64,000 nucleotides of DNA from Alphaproteobacteria bacterium (lineage in GTDB: Bacteria; Myxococcota_A; UBA796; GCA-2862545). The stretch lies in the NCBI GenBank assembly GCA_020632955.1, contig JACKEO010000007.1, positions 1-64,000 on the forward strand, in the 5' to 3' direction. The notes below the pieces were generated by a model that ran no database searches, was not told where the DNA came from, and saw only the letters and a list, made by a program, of their open reading frames with translations. A program made the translations under genes and the position numbers. This document shows positions 1 to 7,958 of the stretch, in pieces; the first letter of the stretch is position 1; every line of letters begins with the position of its first letter.

Positions 1-1095
1 GTCGTCCACCGCTTCTTCTTCTTCCTCCTCCTCCTCGGCAGGCGCCTCGGGGGTGATGCCGTCGAAGAGGGACTCGAGGTCGGCGACGACCTCCTCGGCG
101 AGGCTGCGGGTGAGCTCGACGGTGGCGCGGAGGAAGCCCGCCTCGGCGTAGTAGGTGGACGTGGCGCCCTCGCCCACCTCGACCACGCGGACCGGCCACG
201 CGACGCCGTCGGTGCCGCGCACCACGAAGGCGAGGACGGGGCGCGGGGTGCCCTCGATGTCGGCGGGGTCCACGTAGCTGCGCACGCGCATGCGGAAGAG
301 CTTGCCCAGCCAGGTGCCGGCCTCGACGTCCTTGGTGTCGGCGCTGGTGGCGTCGGCCCAGAAGGCGCGCGTGCGGTCGTCGGCGTTGCGCTGGGTGAAG
401 CTGCGGGCGTCGGCGCCGCGCTGCACGTCCACGCCCGCGATGGCCTTCTCCTCCAGCGGGAACAGCCGGCGCTCCACCAGCCGGGTCTTCGCGAACTCCA
501 GCGGCCGGATGGTCTTGTCCTCGAGGAGGTAGACCTTGCCGTCGGCGCGCACGTAGCGGTCGCGCGTGCCGTAGGCCTCGCCGCCCAGCTCGATGGCCAC
601 CGTGCGGCCGCCGGTGGTGACCTGGAGGGTGGTCTCGGGCGCGTCGAGCCCGAAGGACTCCAGCGTGGCCTCGCCGCCCAGGGTGAGCTCGCGCAGGGCG
701 TACAGCGGGGCGAAGGCCTCCCAGATGTCGTCGGCCTGCTCGTTGCCCGTGAAGCGGGTGACCTCGGGCTCGCCCGCGGGCTCCGGCGTGGGCTCCTGGC
801 CGGCGGTGCCCTCCACCATCGGGTCGACGGCGTCGGTGTCCTCCGCGGGTGCGGGGGCGGTGGGCTGGTCGACCTCCTCCACGGCCAGCCAGCGGCCGAG
901 CTCGTCGGACTGCCGGGCCACGGTGATCGTCTTGCCGGCGTCGGTCCACACGATGCGGTCGAGGGTGTCGGGGGTGGCGCGGAGCACGACCACGTCGGTG
1001 GCGTTCGCGCCCTCCTCTCCGTCGTCCGTCCACGTGAGGTAGCTGCCGACGAGCGCTGCACCGAGCAGCGCGCCGAGCACGAGGGGCTGCTTCAT
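1..1095 (-). CDS. DUF4340-type protein of a Gld-like ABC exporter operon (partial, C-terminus off the window)
   Basis: The reading frame begins with ATG at 1093-1095 and stays open to the left edge, so about 365 residues are visible and the C-terminus is missing. The N-terminus (MKQPLVLGALLGAALVGSYL) is a single membrane anchor or signal, and the rest is a soluble beta-rich region with the LLEDKTIRPLEF / RLFPLEE style typical of DUF4340 proteins. The visible end is a run of eight Glu. DUF4340 proteins are known to follow GldG-type auxiliary genes in ABC-2 operons and presumably sit on the outer face of the inner membrane. The start overlaps the stop of the upstream gene by 4 bases (ATGA), implying translational coupling. 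Molecular function is unknown. Confidence 0.8.
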   Translation of the reverse strand, partial: MKQPLVLGALLGAALVGSYLTWTDDGEEGANATDVVVLRATPDTLDRIVWTDAGKTITVARQSDELGRWLAVEEVDQPTAPAPAEDTDAVDPMVEGTAGQEPTPEPAGEPEVTRFTGNEQADDIWEAFAPLYALRELTLGGEATLESFGLDAPETTLQVTTGGRTVAIELGGEAYGTRDRYVRADGKVYLLEDKTIRPLEFAKTRLVERRLFPLEEKAIAGVDVQRGADARSFTQRNADDRTRAFWADATSADTKDVEAGTWLGKLFRMRVRSYVDPADIEGTPRPVLAFVVRGTDGVAWPVRVVEVGEGATSTYYAEAGFLRATVELTRSLAEEVVADLESLFDGITPEAPAEEEEEEEEAVDD

Positions 1096-2966
1096 CGTCC
1101 TTCCTCCGCGCCGGCGCGGCGGCGACGCGTCACGAACAGGCCACCCAGGGCCAGCACGAGCACCGGGATGCCGAAGATGGTGCCGTAGAACCAGAGCTGG
1201 TCACCCTCGCGGGTGTGCTCGATGCGCACGTCCTCCTCGCTGGAGATCTCGCCGGCGAGGTCCTCGTCGCCCACCAGCCAGCGCACGCTGTCGACCGCGA
1301 GGATCGCGCTGCCCTTGCTGCGGGTGAGGACGATGTCGCTGGCGGAGCTCACGTCGCCGATGACCACGGCCCGGTAGGGGTGCTCGTCGGGACCCTGCAC
1401 GGCCATGGCCAGCACGTGCACCTTGCCCTCCTCGTCGGGGCCGCGCTGGAAGTCGCCGTCGGCGTCCTCCCAGGTGTCCTCGTAGGAGCGGATGATGGGC
1501 GTGTGCTTCGCCGGGCCCGGGGCGCCGGTGCTGCCCGTCTCCGACACCGCCACCGCCGAGATCATCACCACGTAGTCGCGGGTGGCGTAGCGCGAGAGCG
1601 TGGCGGTGGTGGCGTGGCTGCCGTAGCGCTGGGTGGCGAGGTTCGCGCGGTCGATGGGACCGTTCGAGATGGGCACGTAGCGGGAGGCGTTGGCGAGCGG
1701 GTGCTCGCCCACGGCCACGCCCAGGTAGGCCAGCAGGTCGGTCATGCGGTCGCGGCCGGGGTCGGCGTACACCAGCAGGGACCCGCCGCGGTCGACGTAG
1801 GCCTCGAGGGCCTTGACCTCCTCGGGGAAGAGGGAGGTCTCGGGCGCCGCGACGATCACGAAGGCGGCGTCGTCGGGGACGGCCTCGGCGCTGCCCTCGT
1901 CGAGCCCGTAGTCCTTCACGTCGTAGTTCTGGGCGATGAGGGCCTGCTTGAGCTCCCCCAGCTTGAAGAAGGGGTTCGCGTCGCGCGGGCCCGCCTCGCC
2001 GTGGCCCGTGAGCACGTAGGCGATGCGCTTGTCCTTCACGAGCTTGAGCAGGTGCTTCTGCACGGTGCCGTCGAGCTTCTTCAGGTCGCGACGCGCCTTC
2101 TTCAGGTCCTCGTCCACCTTGAACTTCTGGGTGGCGTCGCCGCGACGGAGCACGACGTAGCCGTTGTCGCGGACCGTGAGCTCCTTGGCGAGGGCGGGCA
2201 CCGTGGGCTGGTCGTGCACCTGCACCACGAGCTTGCCGCCCGACGCCGCCGCCAGCTCCTCGAAGTACGGGACCATCTGCTCCTTCGTGTCGCTGTTGGG
2301 CGGGTAGAAGAGCAGGATCTCGACGGGCTCGGAGAGGTTGCCCACCAGCGCGAGGGTGGACTGCCCCGGGTCGGTGACGCGGAAGTAGGAGACGTCCCAG
2401 TCCATGTCGTGCTGGGCCGCCAGGTAGTTGACCGGGAAGACCAGCGCGATGCCGAAGGCCAGCGCCACGCCCGAGGCCACGGCCTGGGTGCGCGCCACCG
2501 ACGGCATGGCCACCGGGTGGGCGGCCAGGGCCTGATCGAGCAGCAGCATCGGGATGCCGCCGGCCAGGGCGAGGATGGGGAAGACCGCCGACCACGACAC
2601 GATCCAGCGATCGAGGGACTCTCCGGTGAGCCCCAGGGCGTCGGTGACCGGCGCGGTGGTGAGCGCCCAGACCAGCAGCGCGCCCGACCCCACGGCCTGG
2701 CAGATCAGCGCGGTGCGGTGGGCGGCCCTGGAGGTGCCCTCCACCTTGCCCATCGCGCGCACGCGCAGGCCGAAGGAGACGGCCACCACGAGCACGCCCA
2801 CGACCGTGGCCGGCAGCTCGGTGTCGCCGCCGCCGAAGGTGCGCTGACCCAGGTAGACCAGGGCGAGCCCCCCGATCCAGGCGAGGCCCACCCCCGCGCG
2901 GGGCAGGGCGACGCCCAGACCGAGCGCGGCGAAGGCGGTGATCGCGACGAGGACGTACCCGATCAT
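1092..2966 (-). CDS. GldG-like ABC-transporter auxiliary membrane protein
   Basis: A 624-residue protein starting with ATG at 2966 (MIGYVLVAITAFAALGLGVA). About six hydrophobic segments fill the first 190 residues. A large extracytoplasmic region follows, with the features of the GldG / ABC-type uncharacterised transport domain (VGNLSEPVEILLFYPP near 210, VLTGHGEAGPRD near 335, LEAYVDRGGSLLVYADP near 410). A C-terminal membrane helix (FGIPVLVLALGGLFV) is followed by an RRRR stop-transfer. GldG partners GldA and GldF in an exporter first named for gliding motility, but homologues also occur in non-gliders, so the substrate is unknown. It overlaps both neighbours by 4 bases (ATGA). A longer upstream extension of this frame lies antisense to nothing real and overlaps the permease, so I reject it. 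Confidence 0.85.
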   Translation of the reverse strand: MIGYVLVAITAFAALGLGVALPRAGVGLAWIGGLALVYLGQRTFGGGDTELPATVVGVLVVAVSFGLRVRAMGKVEGTSRAAHRTALICQAVGSGALLVWALTTAPVTDALGLTGESLDRWIVSWSAVFPILALAGGIPMLLLDQALAAHPVAMPSVARTQAVASGVALAFGIALVFPVNYLAAQHDMDWDVSYFRVTDPGQSTLALVGNLSEPVEILLFYPPNSDTKEQMVPYFEELAAASGGKLVVQVHDQPTVPALAKELTVRDNGYVVLRRGDATQKFKVDEDLKKARRDLKKLDGTVQKHLLKLVKDKRIAYVLTGHGEAGPRDANPFFKLGELKQALIAQNYDVKDYGLDEGSAEAVPDDAAFVIVAAPETSLFPEEVKALEAYVDRGGSLLVYADPGRDRMTDLLAYLGVAVGEHPLANASRYVPISNGPIDRANLATQRYGSHATTATLSRYATRDYVVMISAVAVSETGSTGAPGPAKHTPIIRSYEDTWEDADGDFQRGPDEEGKVHVLAMAVQGPDEHPYRAVVIGDVSSASDIVLTRSKGSAILAVDSVRWLVGDEDLAGEISSEEDVRIEHTREGDQLWFYGTIFGIPVLVLALGGLFVTRRRRAGAEEGR

Positions 2967-3685
2967 TGCCAGCGCCTCCCCTCGAGGACCTTGGTGGCGG
3001 CCAGCAGGAACGCGAACGTGACGCTGGCGTAGTAGGCGAGGTCGCGCACGTGCAGGCGACCCTCCATGAACGTGGTGAAGTGCTTGTCCCAGAAGGCGGC
3101 GTAGGCGAGCACGTCCTTGAAGGGCGCGTCGGTCACGTCCGACAGCAGCCAGCCCAGCAGCAGGGTGACGAGCACCACCGCGCCGAGGATGCCGGCAGGC
3201 AGCTGGGTGCGGAACAGCGACGAGGCCGCGATGCCGATGGCGGTGGTGGCCGCAGCCAGCGAGAGCAGGCCGGTGTAGCCCACCGCGATGTGCGCGAGGC
3301 TCACCTTGCCGTTCACGAAGATGAGCGCGGGCATGTAGAGGGTGAGCGCCAGGGTGAGCGCCATCATGCCCATGGCCGCGAGCCACTTGCCCACCACCAC
3401 CTGGGCGTCGGTGGCCGGGCTGGTCTGCAGCAGCACGTCGGTGCCGAGCTGCCGTTCCTCGGCCAGCGACCGCATCGTGAACAGGATGCCGGCGATCATC
3501 ACCAGGCCACCGCAGTTCTCGAAGAAGGTCTCGAGGACCTCGTGGGAGAGCTGCGGGCCGGCGCCGAGGCCGCGGGTCTGGAAGAGCAGGCCCGTGACGA
3601 AGAGCACCGCCGCCACGATCACCCAGCCTGCGTACCCGTGCAGGTAGGCGGCGAGGTCGCGGCGGGCGACGAGCAGGGTGTGCAT
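2963..3685 (-). CDS. ABC-2 type transporter permease (GldF-like)
   Basis: A 240-residue integral membrane protein with six predicted membrane spans and almost no extramembrane domain. It starts MHTLLVARRDLAAYLHGYAGW, the usual short amphipathic N-terminus of ABC-2 permeases, and contains the TMRSLAEERQLGTDVLLQTS segment typical of GldF / CcmB-like permeases (the E-E-R coupling helix that contacts the ATPase). It ends with the next membrane helix and LEGRRWQ. The start codon overlaps the ATPase stop by one base (TGATG) and its stop overlaps the GldG-like start (ATGA). It forms the channel of the exporter with the adjacent ATPase. Family assignment is confident; cargo is unknown. Confidence 0.87.
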   Translation of the reverse strand: MHTLLVARRDLAAYLHGYAGWVIVAAVLFVTGLLFQTRGLGAGPQLSHEVLETFFENCGGLVMIAGILFTMRSLAEERQLGTDVLLQTSPATDAQVVVGKWLAAMGMMALTLALTLYMPALIFVNGKVSLAHIAVGYTGLLSLAAATTAIGIAASSLFRTQLPAGILGAVVLVTLLLGWLLSDVTDAPFKDVLAYAAFWDKHFTTFMEGRLHVRDLAYYASVTFAFLLAATKVLEGRRWQ

Positions 3686-4617
3686 CAGGCCTCCGCCCGG
3701 CGGGTGGTGAGTCCGACGAAGAGCTCCTCGAGGGCGTCGTCGGCGGCCTCGAGGCCGCGCAGGCCGTAGCCCTTCGCGATCAGGTCCGAGACCAGGCGCT
3801 CGCGGTCGTCGCCGGTGAGCTCGACGAGGAAGGTGGCGATGTCGCCCTCGGTGCGCTCGACGCTGGCCGTCTGCACGGCGGCGTGGGCGCCCAGCCAGGC
3901 GGCGACCTCCGAGGGGGCGCCGCGGACCGTGAGGCGCACGCGCGAGGCGACGACCTCGTGGACCAGCTCCGCCTCGGTGCCCTGGGCGACGAGCTCGCCG
4001 TCGCGCAGCACCACGAGCCAGTCGCAGGTCTGCTCGACCTCCGAGAGGATGTGGCTCGACAGCAGCACCGCGCGGCCGCGGGCGAGGTTGCGGATCACCT
4101 TGCGCATCTCGACGATCTGGACCGGGTCGAGGCCCGAGATGGGCTCGTCGAGGATCACCAGGCGCGGGTCGTGGATGATCGCCTGGGCGATGCCCACGCG
4201 CTTGCGGAAGCCGTGCGACAGCGTGCCGATCACCTGGTGCGCGCGGGCCTCGAGCTGGGCGATGCGCAGCACCTGCGGCAGGCGGGTCTCGACCTCGCTC
4301 GCGGTGAGGCCCTTCATGCGACCGATGTGGCGCAGGAAGTCGGCCACCCGCATGTCCACGTACAGGGGCGGGTCTTCCGGCAGGTACCCGATGCGCCGGC
4401 GCAGCTCGAGGGCGTCGTGCTCGAAGTCGATGCCGTCGATGGTGACGGTGCCCGAGGACGGCATGAGCAGGCCGGCGAGGATCTTCAGCGTGGTGGACTT
4501 GCCCGCGCCGTTGAGCCCCAGCAGGCCGACGATCTGACCTTCCTCGACGCGGAAGGAGGCGTCCTTCAGGGCGGGGAAGTCGCCGTAGTACCGCGTGAGG
4601 TTGCGCACCTCGATCAT
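3685..4617 (-). CDS. ABC transporter ATP-binding protein (GldA/CcmA-like)
   Basis: A 310-residue ATPase. Walker A is GLNGAGKST (34-42), the signature is the non-canonical LSHGFRKR (133-140), Walker B is LVILDEP (153-159), the D-loop is SGLD, and the switch His sits in LSSHIL. The last 90 residues form the C-terminal extension seen in GldA-type subunits of ABC-2 exporters. It is the first gene of the operon: a promoter (4659-4687) and an AGGGGAG ribosome site lie just upstream of ATG 4617. It energises export through the downstream permease with the GldG-like and DUF4340 proteins. Substrate cannot be read from the sequence. Confidence 0.93.
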   Translation of the reverse strand: MIEVRNLTRYYGDFPALKDASFRVEEGQIVGLLGLNGAGKSTTLKILAGLLMPSSGTVTIDGIDFEHDALELRRRIGYLPEDPPLYVDMRVADFLRHIGRMKGLTASEVETRLPQVLRIAQLEARAHQVIGTLSHGFRKRVGIAQAIIHDPRLVILDEPISGLDPVQIVEMRKVIRNLARGRAVLLSSHILSEVEQTCDWLVVLRDGELVAQGTEAELVHEVVASRVRLTVRGAPSEVAAWLGAHAAVQTASVERTEGDIATFLVELTGDDRERLVSDLIAKGYGLRGLEAADDALEELFVGLTTRRAEA

Positions 4618-4631
4618 CGCGTGTCTCCCCT

Positions 4632-4646
4632 CCGGGCGGAGCCCGG
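4632..4646 (-). other. 5' UTR hairpin before the ABC ATPase gene
   Basis: A perfect 6-bp inverted repeat CCGGGC/GCCCGG with a 3-base loop lies between the predicted transcription start (about 4652) and the AGGGGAG ribosome site of the ATPase gene. It could cap the transcript 5' end, or terminate read-through from the gene ending at 4702. There is no U-tract. Confidence 0.35.
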
Positions 4647-4658
4647 GAAACGGCCGTG

Positions 4659-4687
4659 GCGGTATGCACGGGGGGAGGGGGCGTCAA
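4659..4687 (-). promoter_or_regulatory. Sigma70-like promoter of the ABC exporter operon
   Basis: On the minus strand TTGACG (4682-4687), a 17-base spacer and TACCGC (4659-4664) place the transcription start near 4652, about 35 bases before ATG 4617. The -35 and spacer match the other promoters seen in this window; the -10 is G+C-rich as expected for this genome. Confidence 0.5.
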
Positions 4688-4701
4688 GCAGCGAGCGGCA
4701 C

Positions 4702-6510
4702 CTACAGCGGTTCGAGCGTGCGGCCGGTGCGCGTGCAGGTGGTGGTGCGCACCAGGCCGACCCGTAGCGTGGGGGTGGTGTAGGCCTCGACGCCGGCGCC
4801 CTCCGCCGGCAACTCCACCACGTCCAGGTCGTCGACGACGCAGGGGTGGACGGCCCCCTCCCGGCCCTCGCCGCGACCGAGCCAGCGCAGCTCCCCCGCC
4901 ACCGGGGCGCGCCGGTCGTCGGGCACCCAGACGCCGTGGCCTGTCGCATTGAGCCAGGTCTCCAGCTCGCCCAGCTGGTCCCAGGTGGGGTCGAAGCGCA
5001 CCACGTCCGCGGGACCGAGGGTGGGGAGCACCCGCTGCAGGTGCGTCTCCTCCACCTGCCATGCCGTGCGCGGCCACGCAGGCTGGCGGGCCGGCCACGC
5101 GCTCGCCAGCAGCAGCGGGATGCCGAGGACGGGACCGGCCAGACGCACGCGGACGAGGGCGAGCGCCGCGAGTGCGCAGAGCCAGGTCTGGGCCGGGAGC
5201 TGGGTGCGGAGGACGTCGGTGGGCAGGCGCATCCACGCGTAGGGCGCCGTGCCCACCACCACCGCCGCGGAGGCGATCCAGGTGACGGCACGACGGGGCG
5301 CCAGCGGCAGGGCGAGGAAGGCGAGGAGGGTCAGCACGACGGGTGTGCGGGTGGGGTCGAGCGGCAGCAGCGCGCCCCCCACCCCGAGCAGCTCGCTCCA
5401 GGTGCCGTGGAGCTGGTCCCAGGGCAGGGCGGCGTCGGGTCCCGTGCCCTGCGGACCGGCCCACCGCGCGGCGACGAGGGCACCGCCGGCCAGGGCGAGC
5501 AGGCCCCGTCCCCGCATCGCGGCGAGCAGCACCAGCGCGGCGGCGACCAGGGCCTGCACCGGCCGGAGGTGGGCCAGGAGCCCGACGGAGGCCACGCCGA
5601 GGATCGCTCCTGCCCAGCCCGCGCGGGTGATGCCGAGCACTGCGGTGACCTGCAGCAGGGTCACCGCGACGAACTCCGTCTCGGTGCCCGCGAGCGCGAC
5701 GGGCAGCGGCATCAGGGCTGCGAGGAGGCCGGCCGTGGCGGCGGTGAGGCGTCCTTCCTGCCGGAGCCAGGCGGTGAGCGCCGCCACGGTGAGCGCGCTG
5801 TAGCCGAGGTGGGTCCAGGCCTGGGCGGTGGGCGCGCCCCCCGACAGCCACCACCAGGGGCCGTCCATGGCGGCGAGCGCGTCGCCGTACACGCTCGGGT
5901 TCGGGTCGAGCCCGGTGCCGTCCACCCGCTTCGCCACGCCGTGGCCGCGACCCAGGAGCAGCAGGGGACCGTGCAGCCCCATGCGGACGGCGAGGGCCAG
6001 GGCGCCCATCGCCCAGGCGAGGGGCTGCGCGCGCAGGGCCCACGCCAGGGTGGCGGCCCACGCCAGCACGAGCAGGTGCAGGGGGCGCAGGGGCCACGCA
6101 CCGGGCAGCACGCGCACGCCGGGCGGACGGGCGATGGCGGGCGCGGGGAGGTGGCCGGTGCGCAGGGCGTCGGCCCAGCCGGGGATCTCGGTGTCGACGT
6201 GCTCGGCGCCGGGCGGGAGCAGCCCCGGGGTGTGGGGCAGGGCCGCGCAGAGATCCTCCAGCCACGGCAGGCCCGGGGCCGCGAGCGTCACCACCTCCAC
6301 CCGGTAGGGTCCGTCTGCACAGGCCGAGGGCTGGCCGTCGGGGCGGTGCAGGCGGACGGCGCCGGGTTGCGACCCGGTGAGCTCGATCGCCACCACGCCC
6401 GGGCGTCGCCAGGCATCCACCCGGGTGTCGTCGGGCGCTGGGGGCCAGGCGGCGGGCGGCTCCAGCGCGCCGGCGGCCGTCAGCAGCACCAGCAGCGGGG
6501 CGACCTGCAC
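4702..6510 (-). CDS. GT-C-like multi-pass membrane protein (paralogue of the 16939-18390 gene)
   Basis: A 602-residue protein starting at GTG 6510. A hydrophobic N-terminal signal or anchor is followed by a roughly 120-residue outer region, then about ten membrane helices, then a roughly 120-residue soluble C-terminal domain. No family signature is certain, but the helix count and loops resemble GT-C glycosyltransferases, which use polyprenyl-phosphate sugars at the outer face. It is clearly homologous to the protein at 16939-18390: both have a G(S/T)TE..F...LLQV.AV block, ASVGLLAHLRPVQ versus ASIGLLGHVRPLQ, LDPTRTPV, and LR(T/M)QLPAQ.WL. The tiny Cys-rich lipoprotein lies 167 bases upstream on the same strand. 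The precise reaction is unknown. Confidence 0.65.
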   Translation of the reverse strand: MQVAPLLVLLTAAGALEPPAAWPPAPDDTRVDAWRRPGVVAIELTGSQPGAVRLHRPDGQPSACADGPYRVEVVTLAAPGLPWLEDLCAALPHTPGLLPPGAEHVDTEIPGWADALRTGHLPAPAIARPPGVRVLPGAWPLRPLHLLVLAWAATLAWALRAQPLAWAMGALALAVRMGLHGPLLLLGRGHGVAKRVDGTGLDPNPSVYGDALAAMDGPWWWLSGGAPTAQAWTHLGYSALTVAALTAWLRQEGRLTAATAGLLAALMPLPVALAGTETEFVAVTLLQVTAVLGITRAGWAGAILGVASVGLLAHLRPVQALVAAALVLLAAMRGRGLLALAGGALVAARWAGPQGTGPDAALPWDQLHGTWSELLGVGGALLPLDPTRTPVVLTLLAFLALPLAPRRAVTWIASAAVVVGTAPYAWMRLPTDVLRTQLPAQTWLCALAALALVRVRLAGPVLGIPLLLASAWPARQPAWPRTAWQVEETHLQRVLPTLGPADVVRFDPTWDQLGELETWLNATGHGVWVPDDRRAPVAGELRWLGRGEGREGAVHPCVVDDLDVVELPAEGAGVEAYTTPTLRVGLVRTTTCTRTGRTLEPL

Positions 6511-6677
6511 CGGGGGGACCTCGCGCGGTCGGGGGACCCGCCGTGTCGGGGGCGGGGCGCGTGCCTGCCGGGGGCAGACGTGGAACGACCCACCCTACAC
6601 CGGCGGAGCACGCCCAGGGGCGTGGCCGGTGCGGGGTGGGCCGGACGTCGGCGCCGCCGGAGCGGCGCCAGGGCGAC

Positions 6678-6908
6678 TCACATGGTCTCGGAGTCGGTGT
6701 CGGTCGTGGAGTCGCAGAGCTCCAGCGGCGACAGCGCGGCCGTGATGCAGGTGTCGACCAGGACGCCCGCGGTCTCGCAGGTCTCGACGGCGGTCTTGCA
6801 GGCCGAGACGACGGTGTCGTCACAGGCGGCGACCTCGCACTCCGAGGAGCGGCTGGTGGCGCAGGCGGACAGGACGACGAAGAGGCTGACGGCGGCAAGC
6901 TTCTGCAT
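6678..6908 (-). CDS. Tiny cysteine-rich lipoprotein
   Basis: A 76-residue protein from ATG 6908, chosen because GAGGGAGA sits just upstream and a lipoprotein signal follows at once (MQKLAAVSLFVVLSACATS, lipobox LSAC). The mature part is only about 60 residues yet carries six further Cys, in the pattern CEVAAC, CKTAVETCETAG, CITAA and CDS, ending in a TTDTDSETM tail. The even Cys count suggests disulfide-linked helices outside the cytoplasm. I recognise no family. It precedes the GT-C-like gene on the same strand and faces the polyamine island across a 202-base divergent region. Confidence 0.7.
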   Translation of the reverse strand: MQKLAAVSLFVVLSACATSRSSECEVAACDDTVVSACKTAVETCETAGVLVDTCITAALSPLELCDSTTDTDSETM

Positions 6909-7110
6909 GGGATCTCCCTCTGGTTTCAGGAACCGCGCGACGCGTATCCCCTCGGACGGGCGCGCTCCAGCGAAAGCGCGCAACATCGAGGGAACGATGA
7001 TCCTGCACGGGCGGAAGTCCAGCGGCCCTGCAATCACGACGGTCCCGGCGGCGTAGTAGGACCGCAGTGTCGCGAGGCGACCACGGGGTGGCCTGGCGGG
7101 GGAGGGTGCG

Positions 7111-7464
7111 ATGCTGGGGTGGCACTGGCTGGCCCACACGGAGCAGGGGGCGGCGGCCGTGCTCGGCGAGCCGGGCCGGCTGGAGACGCTGCTGCTCGAC
7201 CTCGCCTCCACCCTGGATCTCACCCCGGTGGCGCCGCCGCTGGTGCGTCCGGTCGCGGGCGGCCTGGCGGGGGTGCTGCTGCTGGCCGAGAGCCACGCGG
7301 CCGTCCACGTCGACCTCGGTGCCGGGGCCGCGATGATCGACGTCTTCTCCTGCCGGGCCATCGATGGTGCCCAGGCGGCGGCGCGGGTGGCGGCCGCACT
7401 CGGTGCCGCGCCCTCCTGGGAGCTGCGCAGCCGCGGCGTGCTCCCGGCGGGCGCGTCGGCGTGA
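7111..7464 (+). CDS. SpeD-like (S-adenosylmethionine decarboxylase fold) protein, catalytic-residue half
   Basis: A 117-residue protein from ATG 7111 after GGAGGG. It has class 1b AdoMet decarboxylase size and core: LLLAESHAAVHVDLGAG followed by AAMIDVFSC. Against the SpeD family block ESH..IHTWPE.G.AA.D.FTC it keeps the Ser that becomes the pyruvoyl group (ESH), the His five residues later and the Cys, but TWPE is replaced by VDLG. SpeD family enzymes self-cleave before the Ser and decarboxylate AdoMet to supply aminopropyl groups; some relatives act on ornithine or arginine. Its stop overlaps the next gene start (GTGA), and that gene has the missing TWPE but not the Ser or Cys. A heterodimer is my inference. 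Confidence 0.72.
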   Translation: MLGWHWLAHTEQGAAAVLGEPGRLETLLLDLASTLDLTPVAPPLVRPVAGGLAGVLLLAESHAAVHVDLGAGAAMIDVFSCRAIDGAQAAARVAAALGAAPSWELRSRGVLPAGASA

Positions 7465-7739
7465 GCCGCCACCACGCCCGCTCCCTGTGGCGCCTCCCCC
7501 CGGGGGCCACGGCCGACGAGGCGCTCGATCGCCTCGGCGTGGCGGGGGAGCGCCAGCGCCACGCCTTCGTCCCGCACGGCACCAGCGCCACGCTGATCGC
7601 CCCCGAGCTCACGCTCGCCGTCCACACCTGGCCCGAACACGGGCTGGCCACCCTCGATCGCTACGGCGAGCTCCCCCCCGACGCCGAGCGCCGCCTCGTC
7701 GCCGCGGGATGGTCGCCCCTCCCGGAGGATCCCCGATGA
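7461..7739 (+). CDS. SpeD-like protein lacking the pyruvoyl serine (HTWPE half)
   Basis: A 92-residue protein starting at GTG 7461, overlapping the previous stop by 4 bases. The C-terminal part reads IAPELTLAVHTWPEHGLAT then LDRYGE, which aligns without gaps to the SpeD core after the processing site. The HTWPE motif is intact, but the Ser-His of ESH has become Leu-Thr and the Cys of FTC has become Glu. Alone it should not form pyruvate or decarboxylate. It may be a regulatory or structural partner for the upstream protein, as inactive prozymes are for trypanosome AdoMet decarboxylase (known in that family), or a separate binding protein. GGAGGA for the next gene lies inside its 3' end. Confidence 0.68.
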   Translation: MSRHHARSLWRLPPGATADEALDRLGVAGERQRHAFVPHGTSATLIAPELTLAVHTWPEHGLATLDRYGELPPDAERRLVAAGWSPLPEDPR

Positions 7740-7957
7740 CCATCGTCCCCGCCACCGCCCTGCACCCGGTGCTCGACAGCCTGCTCTACACGGGCCTGGG
7801 CCTGGCGCTGTTCGCCGTCGCCCTCGTGGTCGCGGCCCGGGTCTCGCCCTTCAGCCTGCGCAAGGAGATCGAGGAGGACCAGAACGTGGCGCTGGGCATC
7901 ATGCTCGGGTCGATGTTCCTCGGCATCGCGATCATCGTGGCGGCGGCGATCGACTGA
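7736..7957 (+). CDS. DUF350 membrane protein
   Basis: A 73-residue protein from ATG 7736, overlapping the previous stop (ATGA), with GGAGGA at 7724-7729. Two membrane helices (YTGLGLALFAVALVVAARV and GIMLGSMFLGIAIIVAAAI) flank a charged loop with SLRKEIEEDQNVALG, the conserved core of DUF350 (YjfL family; full members have two such repeats, this one has one). DUF350 genes are often found beside DUF4178-type and polyamine-metabolism genes, for example in the E. coli yjf operon with a glutathionylspermidine synthase-like gene. Biochemical role unknown; it is presumably an inner-membrane partner of the proteins encoded around it. Confidence 0.85.
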   Translation: MTIVPATALHPVLDSLLYTGLGLALFAVALVVAARVSPFSLRKEIEEDQNVALGIMLGSMFLGIAIIVAAAID

Positions 7958-7958
7958 G

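Noticed and set aside
2963..6898. A 1311-residue minus-strand frame that would fuse the permease to upstream sequence
   Set aside because: Only its last 240 residues (permease) are real; the rest is an out-of-frame reading of the ATPase and GT-C genes.
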